Origin: Nitrosotalea sp. | GTDB taxonomy: Archaea > Thermoproteota > Nitrososphaeria > Nitrososphaerales > Nitrosopumilaceae | Length of the DNA: 41,807 bases | Direction: 5' to 3' | Assembly (NCBI GenBank): GCA_029850515.1 | Contig: JARCRW010000026.1 | Location: 1-41,807 of the forward strand | In this document: positions 10,111 through 18,130 of the stretch, piece after piece | Numbering within the stretch: the first letter of the stretch is position 1 | Layout of the letters: each line of letters opens with the position of its first letter | Program-made: the position numbers and the translations under genes | Notes under the pieces: model-generated | Databases searched by the model: none | What the model was told of the DNA's origin: nothing | What the model saw: only the letters and a program-made list of their open reading frames with translations

Positions 10111-10671
10111 TTGCTGCTAGTTGTAGACAATGGCTCTGTCTACACTTCCTCACTCTTGGACTGTATGAGAGATCTTGGTGTACCGTTTGAATCTCATGTA
10201 TTTTCTGATGTATCCTCGATAGATATTGGCAAGTATTCCTCCATAATATTGTCAGGAAGGCGAAAAAACAATCCACAAATGAATGCGATAAACTCGCGAC
10301 TAGTCATACACTCACTAGATGCGGGCAAGCCATTGCTTGGTATTTGCTATGGTGCAGAAATTCTTGCACTAACTCTGGGCGGGACAATAAAAAAAATGAC
10401 ATCTCCTCGCCATGGATTACATCAAATACAAATCATAGAAAATAATCCTCTGACAAGTGGAAAGATTGATGCCTTTGAAAGCCACTCGTACATGATATCA
10501 AAACTTGACCCTACTTTTATCCAGATCGCATCATCTGATGATTGCAAGTTTGAGATATTCCGGTATGGCAACAAAAATATTTTTGGAACACAATTTCATC
10601 CAGAGATGAGTGTGGACGGAAGATCTTTTTTGAAAAAATTTTCTTCCATTAATGGTATTAATAATACGTAA
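10111..10671 (+). CDS. guaAA: Class I glutamine amidotransferase, likely GMP synthase glutaminase subunit A
   Basis: LLVVDNGSVYTSSLL, GICYGAEILAL (nucleophile Cys), GTQFHPEMS. Confidence 0.8.
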   Translation: MLLVVDNGSVYTSSLLDCMRDLGVPFESHVFSDVSSIDIGKYSSIILSGRRKNNPQMNAINSRLVIHSLDAGKPLLGICYGAEILALTLGGTIKKMTSPRHGLHQIQIIENNPLTSGKIDAFESHSYMISKLDPTFIQIASSDDCKFEIFRYGNKNIFGTQFHPEMSVDGRSFLKKFSSINGINNT

Positions 10672-10683
10672 ATTATTGGTTCC

Positions 10684-11631
10684 TTGATGGACCCTACCCA
10701 TACGCTAGAGATACCAATTGTAAAAGAGGAAAACATTTGTCTACCGCTTGTTGTAAGTGCTGTATCAAAATACTGGGGAGTTGACTTGCCGCTAAAAGAA
10801 GCTGCAGAGATTGCAAAAAAATATCAAAACATGAAAGGCAGTATACTCATAGAGGGTGTTGAGCTTGCAGAAAGGCATGGCCTTGCTGGCGTTATAATAA
10901 ATTCCACTCTAAAAGAGCTCAAAAAAATGATCGACATTGGTGTACCGCCAATTGTTATCTTGCCTGGGGTAAAGGATGTAGTACAGCATGCATCGCTGAT
11001 TGTGGGATATGACGAGACAGAAAAGACAATTTTTCACTATATACCAGAGCCTGAAAAGATAGGAGCTATACCTGAGAAGATATTTGATGAACAGTGGCAG
11101 GAAGATGACAGGCTGATGATCTTGCTTGTTCCACAAGACATACTTCCAGACATCAACACATTTGATGAAAAAAAAATAAAATCAAACAGGCTGTGTTTTG
11201 ACGGGGAAAAGCTACGACTGCAGGGAAAGACTGGTGAGGCAATGGAAAAACTAAGGCAGGCCCTTGAAATTAACAAGTCAAACTCTACTGCCATGTGTCT
11301 TTTGGCAGGAATGTTAAACGACCAAAACTCTAGCGAGTCAGTATCTTACTATAACAAAACCATAGCGTTGCATTCAAAATACTATCTTGCATACAGGGGG
11401 CTTGGAAATTATTATCTCAAGACAAAGGACTATTCCAATGCAGAAAAATACTATACCCTTGCACTGGAGGTTGACTCGACAAGATTTGCGCCAATTTACA
11501 AAAATCGTGGACTGGTAAGATATGAACAACAAAAACTTGGTGCTGCAAAACAGGATTTTCAAAAATATCTAGAGCAGATGCCTGAAGCACATGACAGGGC
11601 TGGGATTGAGCAGGCAATATCACAACTATGA
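10684..11631 (+). CDS. C39-like peptidase-fold domain plus TPR repeat protein
   Basis: EENICLPLVVSAVSKYWG / VPPIVILPGVKDVVQHASLIVGYD (C39_2-like) followed by TPR repeats. Confidence 0.75.
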   Translation: MMDPTHTLEIPIVKEENICLPLVVSAVSKYWGVDLPLKEAAEIAKKYQNMKGSILIEGVELAERHGLAGVIINSTLKELKKMIDIGVPPIVILPGVKDVVQHASLIVGYDETEKTIFHYIPEPEKIGAIPEKIFDEQWQEDDRLMILLVPQDILPDINTFDEKKIKSNRLCFDGEKLRLQGKTGEAMEKLRQALEINKSNSTAMCLLAGMLNDQNSSESVSYYNKTIALHSKYYLAYRGLGNYYLKTKDYSNAEKYYTLALEVDSTRFAPIYKNRGLVRYEQQKLGAAKQDFQKYLEQMPEAHDRAGIEQAISQL

Positions 11632-11684
11632 TTTCTTCAGACACTTCACAAAAGATTTAACGCTCATTTTGCAATCAAGGGTAC

Positions 11685-12095
11685 ATGGGATGCATTTTTT
11701 GCAATATAGTAAACGGGACAATTCCCGCAAAAAAGCTATATGAAACCCAAAACTCACTTGCCTTCTTGGATGCTTTTCCGCTTGCAAGAGGCCATACTCT
11801 TGTGATTCCAAAGAACCACTATGACAAGGTCCAGCAGATGAGCAAGCAAGACAATTTGGATCTCTTTGAAACAGTACAAGTGATGGCTGGAAGGCTTGAA
11901 TCTATTTCTTCATCTGTACTAATTGCAATCCATAATGGAAAGGAAAGCGGGCAAGAGGTACCGCATGTGCATGTGCACCTGATCCCTAGAAGCACTTCTG
12001 ATGGTGCAGGTCCAGTTCATAGCATGTTTTCAAAAAGGCCATCCCTTGATGAAAATGAACTTGAAAAGATAGCAAAAATTATCCAAAACAAATGA
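11685..12095 (+). CDS. HIT family protein
   Basis: CIFCNIVNGTIPAKKLYE; HVHVHLIPR (HIT triad). Confidence 0.95.
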   Translation: MGCIFCNIVNGTIPAKKLYETQNSLAFLDAFPLARGHTLVIPKNHYDKVQQMSKQDNLDLFETVQVMAGRLESISSSVLIAIHNGKESGQEVPHVHVHLIPRSTSDGAGPVHSMFSKRPSLDENELEKIAKIIQNK

Positions 12096-12096
12096 G

Positions 12097-12170
12097 TGCG
12101 GAGTGCGGGAATTGAACCCGCGACCTTCAGCTTGGGAAGCTGACGTCCTACCAGGCTGGACTAACTCCGC
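12097..12170 (-). tRNA. tRNA-Gly (anticodon CCC)
   Basis: Cloverleaf on reverse strand: GCGGAGT...TCAGC TTCCCAA GCTGA...GGTTCAATTCC..ACTCCGC A; 7-bp acceptor stem. Confidence 0.95.
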
Positions 12171-12304
12171 TGAATCAAAATTTGGTGTCTAACATTATAT
12201 AGGTACGTCCTACTTCGTGCCTAACTTAATGAATAAACTTGCTTTCTTTTTCTAGTTTTAGAATTTGACAGTCGATTAGAATTACGACTTTGATTGTTCG
12301 CAGT

Positions 12305-12605
12305 CTAATCTCCAACCATCTTTTCTATTTCGTCGATCATTCTTGGGTTCAGTGAGCAATGCTGACCATAACCTGTAGATTTTGGAATAATTAGATTAGC
12401 TTTGATTAGAACTTGGACTAGCTTTGATTAGAACTTGGACAGCTCCTTTGACATTACCTCTCTCGTGTTTTGGAAAGCTTTTCTGAAGATTATCAACAGA
12501 AGTATGTTTGCCACCAATGTATCCGTAAAAATACATCTTTCTTAGAATCTGGATGGCAAAAGAGTCAAATTTCATTATGTGATGTATTACACTGATGTAT
12601 ATCAA
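12305..12605 (-). pseudogene. Small winged-helix-like protein frameshifted by a 22-bp tandem duplication
   Basis: Track ORF 12396-12605 ends early; removing one 22-bp copy (12397-12418/12419-12440) restores ...VQVLIKANLIIPKSTGYGQHCSLNPRMIDEIEKMVGD*. Confidence 0.8.
12397..12440. repeat. Perfect 22-bp tandem duplication (TAGCTTTGATTAGAACTTGGAC x2)
   Basis: Direct reading of sequence. Confidence 0.97.
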
Positions 12606-12608
12606 AAC

Positions 12609-12626
12609 TATGTAATTAATTACATA
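12609..12626. promoter_or_regulatory. 18-bp perfect palindrome TATGTAATTAATTACATA, candidate operator
   Basis: Lies between the divergent wHTH pseudogene (-) and HTH regulator (+). Confidence 0.55.
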
Positions 12627-12670
12627 CTAGTAGGTAAATATTTAAATAAACAAACATTGTTACTAAAACT

Positions 12671-13042
12671 ATGAGTGTAACGAACCTAAAGAAAAGATCT
12701 GGAACTAAACTTTCTTCCAGAAAAGAAACAGTGTCTAAAAATATGATAGAAGTTGGACCTCTGGCAAGTACCTTTCCATGCTCAGAATCTAGAATCCTGG
12801 ATCACATGGTTACAATGAATGACTTTGACTATTCCATTTCAGACATTTCCAAAATTTCCGGAGTAGGTTTTAAAACAACTCTAAATGTTGTACACAAGCT
12901 GGAAGACCAAGGAATTTTGAAGAGAACAAGAAAGATTGGAAATGCCATATTGTACAAGCTGAATCCAGATTCATCTCAGGCAAAATCAATAGGCAAGCTA
13001 GCATTTGAGATTGCAAAAAAGAGAATCAGGGAAAAAATCTAA
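12671..13042 (+). CDS. Winged helix-turn-helix transcriptional regulator
   Basis: FDYSISDISKISGVGFKTTLNVVHKLEDQGILKRTRKIGNAILYKLN. Confidence 0.8.
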   Translation: MSVTNLKKRSGTKLSSRKETVSKNMIEVGPLASTFPCSESRILDHMVTMNDFDYSISDISKISGVGFKTTLNVVHKLEDQGILKRTRKIGNAILYKLNPDSSQAKSIGKLAFEIAKKRIREKI

Positions 13043-13081
13043 CTTCATACCCCATTCTTGCCAAAATTATGAAAAGGTGCG

Positions 13082-13136
13082 GTTACCTTGTAGGCCGATC
13101 ATGCGCAAATATCTTGCATCATCAACCAAAGAAGTA
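13082..13136. repeat. Direct repeat copy 1 flanking the AAA ATPase gene
   Basis: About 49/55 identical by eye to 14579-14633; core GATCATGCGCAAATATCTTGCATCA identical. Confidence 0.85.
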
Positions 13137-13234
13137 ACAGTATCAGTGAGATCTGAAAACACCCAAAGGGATTAGTTGCCTTGAATCTAATTCTGAAAGC
13201 ACCTGATCCCACTAATCCGACATTATATCCAAGT

Positions 13235-13284
13235 ATATTCTGATAAGAATATATGTTACTTAGCATATATTCTGTATAGAATAT
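13235..13284. promoter_or_regulatory. Array of four alternating half-sites (ATATTCT/AGAATAT) upstream of and over the ATPase start codon
   Basis: ATATTCT-gata-AGAATAT (13235-13252) and ATATTCT-gtat-AGAATAT (13267-13284); dyad centres 32 bp apart. Confidence 0.7.
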
Positions 13285-14437
13285 GATAGTAGGCAAACCG
13301 CCTGAGAAGATAGTCGACAGGAAAGATGAGGTGGGCAAGATAGTAGATACCATGATGAATCCGAGATCCAATGTGAACTATGCCTTGATAGGACATCGAA
13401 GGATTGGCAAGTCGACCATACTTGGAGAGGTAAGGCGCAAGTTAGAAGATAAACTGATTGTGGCATACATAGATTTTGGAGAGTTTAGATACTCGCCAGT
13501 TGATCTTGCAGAAAGATTGACCGAGGATCTTACGCAGGCCTATTACAATACCTTGCCTGCTACATCAAAGATCAAATCCAAGGTGACATCTGCACTAGCA
13601 CAGCTAAGGGAGATAAAACGAGTCCGCGCAAGGCTTGTTGCAGGAATTGACGAACATGGAAGCCCGACAATTGGGATAGACCCATACGTAAAAGAAAGGG
13701 AGGAGAATTATCTCAAGGCATTAACGGATACATTTGATTATGCAAACAAGATATCCAAGGCCTCAGGCAGACGGGTTGTCATAATGATAGACGAGTTCCA
13801 GCATATCATAGAGTACAAAAAGTTCAATGATCTCAAAAACATACTTGATGTCATCAGGGCAATACTTGAACGCAGAAAGAATGTCTCGTTCATAGTAAGC
13901 GGCTCAAGAATACATTACCTGAAAAACATTCTTGCAGAGGGTGGCAGCCCGCTCTTTGGCCATTTTGTCATACTTGAGATAAAGGAATTGGCAAGAAACT
14001 ATGCAGAAGATCTATTTCTAAAATCGCAGCCTGTTGCAAGCAAACAGGATGCGCAATTGGCATTTTCACTTGTAGGGGGACATCCATTCTATCTAGTAAT
14101 GTTATCACATGCATACAAAAAGAATGAATCACTGACAGATACCTACAAAGAATTGCTTACAAGTACCACTGGTGCTCTGTGTATCTATGTCAACTATATT
14201 GTAACAGAAGACCTGGGCTCTGATTACAAGGGCACAGCATACTGGAAGATACTTGTTTGTCTTGGTACAGGCCAAAAGACCGTATCTGATATTGCAGAAA
14301 AGACCGCACTTAAGATGACAAGTCTTCCCAAGTTCCTAACCAAATTGATAGAATACGATTTAGTTCAAAAAATTGGTGGCAAGTACGGCATAACAGACAA
14401 GGTAGTTAGGGACTTTTTTAGCAGCTACCAGCCATAA
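13283..14437 (+). CDS. Archaeal AAA/STAND-like ATPase
   Basis: Walker A IGHRRIGKSTIL, Walker B VVIMIDEFQHI, sensor FIVSGS, C-terminal winged-helix region. Confidence 0.85.
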   Translation: MIVGKPPEKIVDRKDEVGKIVDTMMNPRSNVNYALIGHRRIGKSTILGEVRRKLEDKLIVAYIDFGEFRYSPVDLAERLTEDLTQAYYNTLPATSKIKSKVTSALAQLREIKRVRARLVAGIDEHGSPTIGIDPYVKEREENYLKALTDTFDYANKISKASGRRVVIMIDEFQHIIEYKKFNDLKNILDVIRAILERRKNVSFIVSGSRIHYLKNILAEGGSPLFGHFVILEIKELARNYAEDLFLKSQPVASKQDAQLAFSLVGGHPFYLVMLSHAYKKNESLTDTYKELLTSTTGALCIYVNYIVTEDLGSDYKGTAYWKILVCLGTGQKTVSDIAEKTALKMTSLPKFLTKLIEYDLVQKIGGKYGITDKVVRDFFSSYQP

Positions 14438-14578
14438 GGTAATTTCGCTATTCTAGTTGTACAATCGTATTGACACAAAACGTCTGAAAAATAAGGGCTT
14501 GATATCAAGAACTATGGTTTTCTTGTTGATGTAATACAGACTGCACCAAGCTTTGGAACTTGCTGCACAAATGATGTT

Positions 14579-14633
14579 GTTACCTTATAGATTGATCATG
14601 CGCAAATATCTTGCATCACCAACCAAAAAAGTA
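14579..14633. repeat. Direct repeat copy 2 flanking the AAA ATPase gene
   Basis: See 13082-13136. Confidence 0.85.
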
Positions 14634-14786
14634 CAGCACCTCCTATGCTGTATATTGAAAAGTTAGACAGTGGTGATATCATTTAAGAATCCAGACGTAA
14701 ACAAGGCACCAAAAGCGTTATTTTCACTCATAAATTTAATGAGCAAACCAAGCCAACATTATATAGTTTGGTTGGCAAATTAATCT

Positions 14787-14960
14787 ATGGATGCAAAATG
14801 TCCAGAATGTGACAAGGTTGCAATACTTGATGACGAAGTGACAAGTGTCAAATGTCCCCACTGTGGGTTTGAGGCAAAATATGATGACTATCTTAATTTG
14901 ATGAGGCAAAAGGTTGGGGACCTTGCAGAAAATTTTCAGTTTGACAGACCTGGTTTCTAG
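14787..14960 (+). CDS. 57-aa zinc-ribbon microprotein (MDAKCPECDKVAILDDEVTSVKCPHCGFEAKYDDYLNLMRQKVGDLAENFQFDRPGF)
   Basis: Manual translation; CPEC...CPHC; below the ORF-track size cutoff. Confidence 0.75.
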   Translation: MDAKCPECDKVAILDDEVTSVKCPHCGFEAKYDDYLNLMRQKVGDLAENFQFDRPGF

Positions 14961-14961
14961 T

Positions 14962-15090
14962 TTACCAAAACGATCCCTTGTCTGAACAATCCAAATGCGC
15001 TCCACAGTTTGTGCATATCATGTGGCATGCTTGCATTGAAACCATTATTTTATCACAACGAGGACACTTGATTGATTCATTCAATAACAT
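14962..15090 (-). CDS. 42-aa zinc-ribbon microprotein (MLLNESIKCPRCDKIMVSMQACHMICTNCGAHLDCSDKGSFW)
   Basis: Manual translation of reverse strand; CPRC...CTNC. Confidence 0.75.
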   Translation of the reverse strand: MLLNESIKCPRCDKIMVSMQACHMICTNCGAHLDCSDKGSFW

Positions 15091-15230
15091 AGCAACGTGT
15101 TTGCATTTTTAAAAGATTTAGGTAACATCTGTCAAGTTTGTGGCTCATGCCTTCTGACACAACTTATACAATTTGTTCTAACCTGACAGTCCCAAAGATT
15201 AATTAATAGTTTAAAGATTTTTTTTACTAC

Positions 15231-15620
15231 TTGGCTACATTCAAGCTGAACATATCTGATAAGAAAGGAAGAACCATCACCAAAGAGGTAAAGGAAAAGG
15301 AGGCTGGACCATTTTTGGGTGTGACAGTTGGTGCCGAACTTGATGCTGCATTGATAGGAGAAGCTGGCAAGCTAAAGATAACTGGTGGCAGTGACAAGTC
15401 TGGAGTTCCACTGAGAGCAGATATTCATGGCGGTGCAAGAAAATACATTTTGTTATCAAAGGGTATCGGATTGCGAGATGCTGAAAACGGACAGCGAGTC
15501 CGCAAACTTGTAAGAGGTAATACAGTGACAGAAGAAGTCTATCAGCTAAATTGCTCTTTTGATGGAGAGCTCAAGATAGAAGAAAAACCAGCTGAAGAAT
15601 CTGCCGAGAAAAAGGCATAG
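15231..15620 (+). CDS. rps6e: 30S ribosomal protein S6e
   Basis: FKLNISDKKGRTITKEV; GGSDKSGVPLRADIHGGARKYILLSKGIG; TTG start. Confidence 0.93.
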   Translation: MATFKLNISDKKGRTITKEVKEKEAGPFLGVTVGAELDAALIGEAGKLKITGGSDKSGVPLRADIHGGARKYILLSKGIGLRDAENGQRVRKLVRGNTVTEEVYQLNCSFDGELKIEEKPAEESAEKKA

Positions 15621-15651
15621 GTTAACATATTCGTTTTTTTTATCTTTGTAC

Positions 15652-16917
15652 GTGCACTGGAAAGAAACTCTTCCGGACTGGTATGTAAAAAAATATGGTT
15701 ATCAACCATGTGTAAACATCGGAACTGCAGGTCATGTCGATCACGGAAAGACTACTCTTATTCAAGCCTTGACTGGTGTATGGACCAGCGCACATAGTGA
15801 AGAACTAAAACGAGGAATTACAATCAAAGTTGGTTATGCTGATGCTGCATTTTACAAGTGTAAAAGCTGTGAAGTTCCACTTGGTTATTCTGTAACACCA
15901 AAATGTAACAATTGCGGAAAGGAAAGCGAGCTGTCTCGTGTTGTAAGTTTTGTAGACAGTCCTGGTCATGAAAGCCTGATGGCAAACATGTTGTCCGGGT
16001 CTGCCTTGATAGATGGAGCAATGCTCTTGGTTGCAGCAAATGAAAAAGTTCCGCAACCACAAACAAAAGAACACTTGCTTGCATTGCAGACACTTGGGAT
16101 AAAACAAGTTGTTATTGTTCAAAACAAAGTTGATTTGATATCGTATGAGCAAGCCATGGAAAACTATGCAGACATTGTAAAATTTGTCAAGGGGACAAGC
16201 GCTGCCAAGGCTCCCATCATTCCAATCTCTGCGCAGTCAAAACTAAACATTGATGCACTAATTGGTGCCATTGAAGATTCAATACCCACTCCTGAACGTG
16301 ATGATAAAAAAGACACCGTAATGCATGTTCTTAGGTCATTTGATATCAACAAGCCTGGAACCAAGATTAAAGACATCAAAGGTGGAGTTATTGGAGGAAG
16401 TATCATTCAGGGAATATTCAAGGTAGGGGATGAAATTGAGATAAAGCCTGGCCTGCCAAATGAAAAGACTGGCAAATACGAATCAATCTTTACAGAGATT
16501 GCATCTCTTGGGACTGGTGCAGGTATAGTAAAGGAAGTAAAGGCTGGCGGGTTGATAGCACTCGCAACCAAACTTGATCCTGCCATGACTCGAAGTGATT
16601 CATTGATAGGCTCTGTGATAGGAAAACCGAATACTCTGCCAGAAAATTCTTACAGCGCAAAAATTGAGGTAAGTTTGTTTGATACTGCAGTGGGCTCAGG
16701 CGAAGAGATCAAAGTCTCTGCAATCCAGACAGGCGAGTCATTGAGACTAAGTCTTGGGACTGCACCACTGTTATCCAAGGTAACAAGTGTGAGGGGGAAG
16801 ACAGTTGAACTACAGTTCAAAAGACCTGTATGCATCTTTGAGAACAGCAAGGTGGCAATAAGTCGAAGAATATCTGAAAGATGGCGACTGATTGGTGCTG
16901 GTGTATCAAGTGGTTAA
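15652..16917 (+). CDS. eif2g: Translation initiation factor aIF2 subunit gamma (GTPase)
   Basis: GTAGHVDHGKTTL, VSFVDSPGHESLMANMLSGSALIDGA, NKVDL; GTG start likely at 15652 (track start 15646). Confidence 0.95.
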   Translation: MHWKETLPDWYVKKYGYQPCVNIGTAGHVDHGKTTLIQALTGVWTSAHSEELKRGITIKVGYADAAFYKCKSCEVPLGYSVTPKCNNCGKESELSRVVSFVDSPGHESLMANMLSGSALIDGAMLLVAANEKVPQPQTKEHLLALQTLGIKQVVIVQNKVDLISYEQAMENYADIVKFVKGTSAAKAPIIPISAQSKLNIDALIGAIEDSIPTPERDDKKDTVMHVLRSFDINKPGTKIKDIKGGVIGGSIIQGIFKVGDEIEIKPGLPNEKTGKYESIFTEIASLGTGAGIVKEVKAGGLIALATKLDPAMTRSDSLIGSVIGKPNTLPENSYSAKIEVSLFDTAVGSGEEIKVSAIQTGESLRLSLGTAPLLSKVTSVRGKTVELQFKRPVCIFENSKVAISRRISERWRLIGAGVSSG

Positions 16918-17286
16918 GGTAATTTGTGACTCTAGTTTTCTTGTACTTGTTGCCTCGACGAGGATAAAAAATATCTCAAACGTGGAGACAGAGATTGGTA
17001 CCTTGGAATATATTGTGCCAAACATGGTTATACGAGAACTTGAAAAACTAGCTCTTGACGATAAAAAAAAAGCTCTGCCCAAAATGCACTAAAAATTATA
17101 AAAAATTTTCAAACAATTGATATCTCGGGAAGATCTGTTGACGACGCTCTGGTCTCTTATGTAAAAGAAAATGGTGGAATAGTGGCTACAATTGATGCCA
17201 AGCTCAAGGCAAGGATAAAAAAAAATGGTGGCTCGGTTCTTTCTGTTTCAAGTGACAAGATTGTTCTTGAGCCAAGCAAGCTTTAA
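16910..17286 (+). pseudogene. PIN-domain nuclease, frameshifted at an A9 tract
   Basis: VKVICDSSFLVLVAS...KLALDDKKK then, in another frame, ALKIIKNFQTIDISGRSVDDALVSYVKENGGIVATIDAKLKARIKKNGGSVLSVSSDKIVLEPSKL*. Confidence 0.8.
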
Positions 17287-17311
17287 TTTTGGCAGAACGA
17301 AAAATTAAATT

Positions 17312-17968
17312 GTGTTCGAATACAAGGGAGTCAAAATACAGTGGCTTGGCCATGACTCTTTTCTGCTGACTGGAAATATCAAAATAATGACTGATCCATT
17401 TAAAATAACAAAACAAGAAAAAGCTGACTTGATTTTAATATCACACAATCACTTTGATCACTGTAACATAGACGATCTAAAAAATGTCTCAACGGGTGAC
17501 ACCACCATTGTTGCTGCAAATGAATGCATTGACATGTTGAAAGGATTTGCCTTTAAGGAAAAGATTGGAATCTCTCCAGGACAAGAAAAAACTGTGAGGG
17601 GCATCAAGATCAAGTCTGTTCGTGCATATAATTTAGACAAGATAAATCCTGATACTAAAAAACCGTTTCATCCAAAGGAGGATAACAAAGTGGGCTTTCT
17701 GATATTGTTGAATGGTATCACGATATACCATACTGGCGACACTGACCTGATTCCAGAAATGTCTGATCTCAAGCCTGACATTGCTCTTGTGCCTGTTAGT
17801 GGGACATATGTGATGACCGCACAAGAGGCAGCTAAAGCAATAGAGAAGATCAAGCCAAAAATTGCAATCCCGATGCATTATGGAACAATTGTTGGCAGCG
17901 AAAAAGATGCCCATGATTTTAAACAGCTGGTAAAATCTTGCGATGTTCAAATTATTGCAAAAGAGTAG
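17312..17968 (+). CDS. Metal-dependent hydrolase, UPF0173-like (metallo-beta-lactamase fold)
   Basis: IQWLGHDSFLLTG; ISHNHFDHCN; YHTGDTDL; IPMHYGT. Confidence 0.9.
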   Translation: MFEYKGVKIQWLGHDSFLLTGNIKIMTDPFKITKQEKADLILISHNHFDHCNIDDLKNVSTGDTTIVAANECIDMLKGFAFKEKIGISPGQEKTVRGIKIKSVRAYNLDKINPDTKKPFHPKEDNKVGFLILLNGITIYHTGDTDLIPEMSDLKPDIALVPVSGTYVMTAQEAAKAIEKIKPKIAIPMHYGTIVGSEKDAHDFKQLVKSCDVQIIAKE

Positions 17969-18130
17969 CGAATTTACAAGCATGTCCAACAGTTACCTCG
18001 CTGTTTCATTGACCTCGCTGAGATTTTGCAGGCATCCTTTCTACAATTCTCTTGGTCTGTTGTTTGGATAGATTTGATGATTCCTTTCGCCATGGATTTA
18101 TAAACAGAATACATTCACCAAAAAATTAAC

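Noticed and set aside
13093-13175. Possible ribbon-helix-helix-type gene start (MRKYLASSTKEVTVSVRSENTQRD*)
   Set aside because: Only 24 codons before a stop and repeated downstream in truncated form; treated as a repeat or gene remnant, not a CDS
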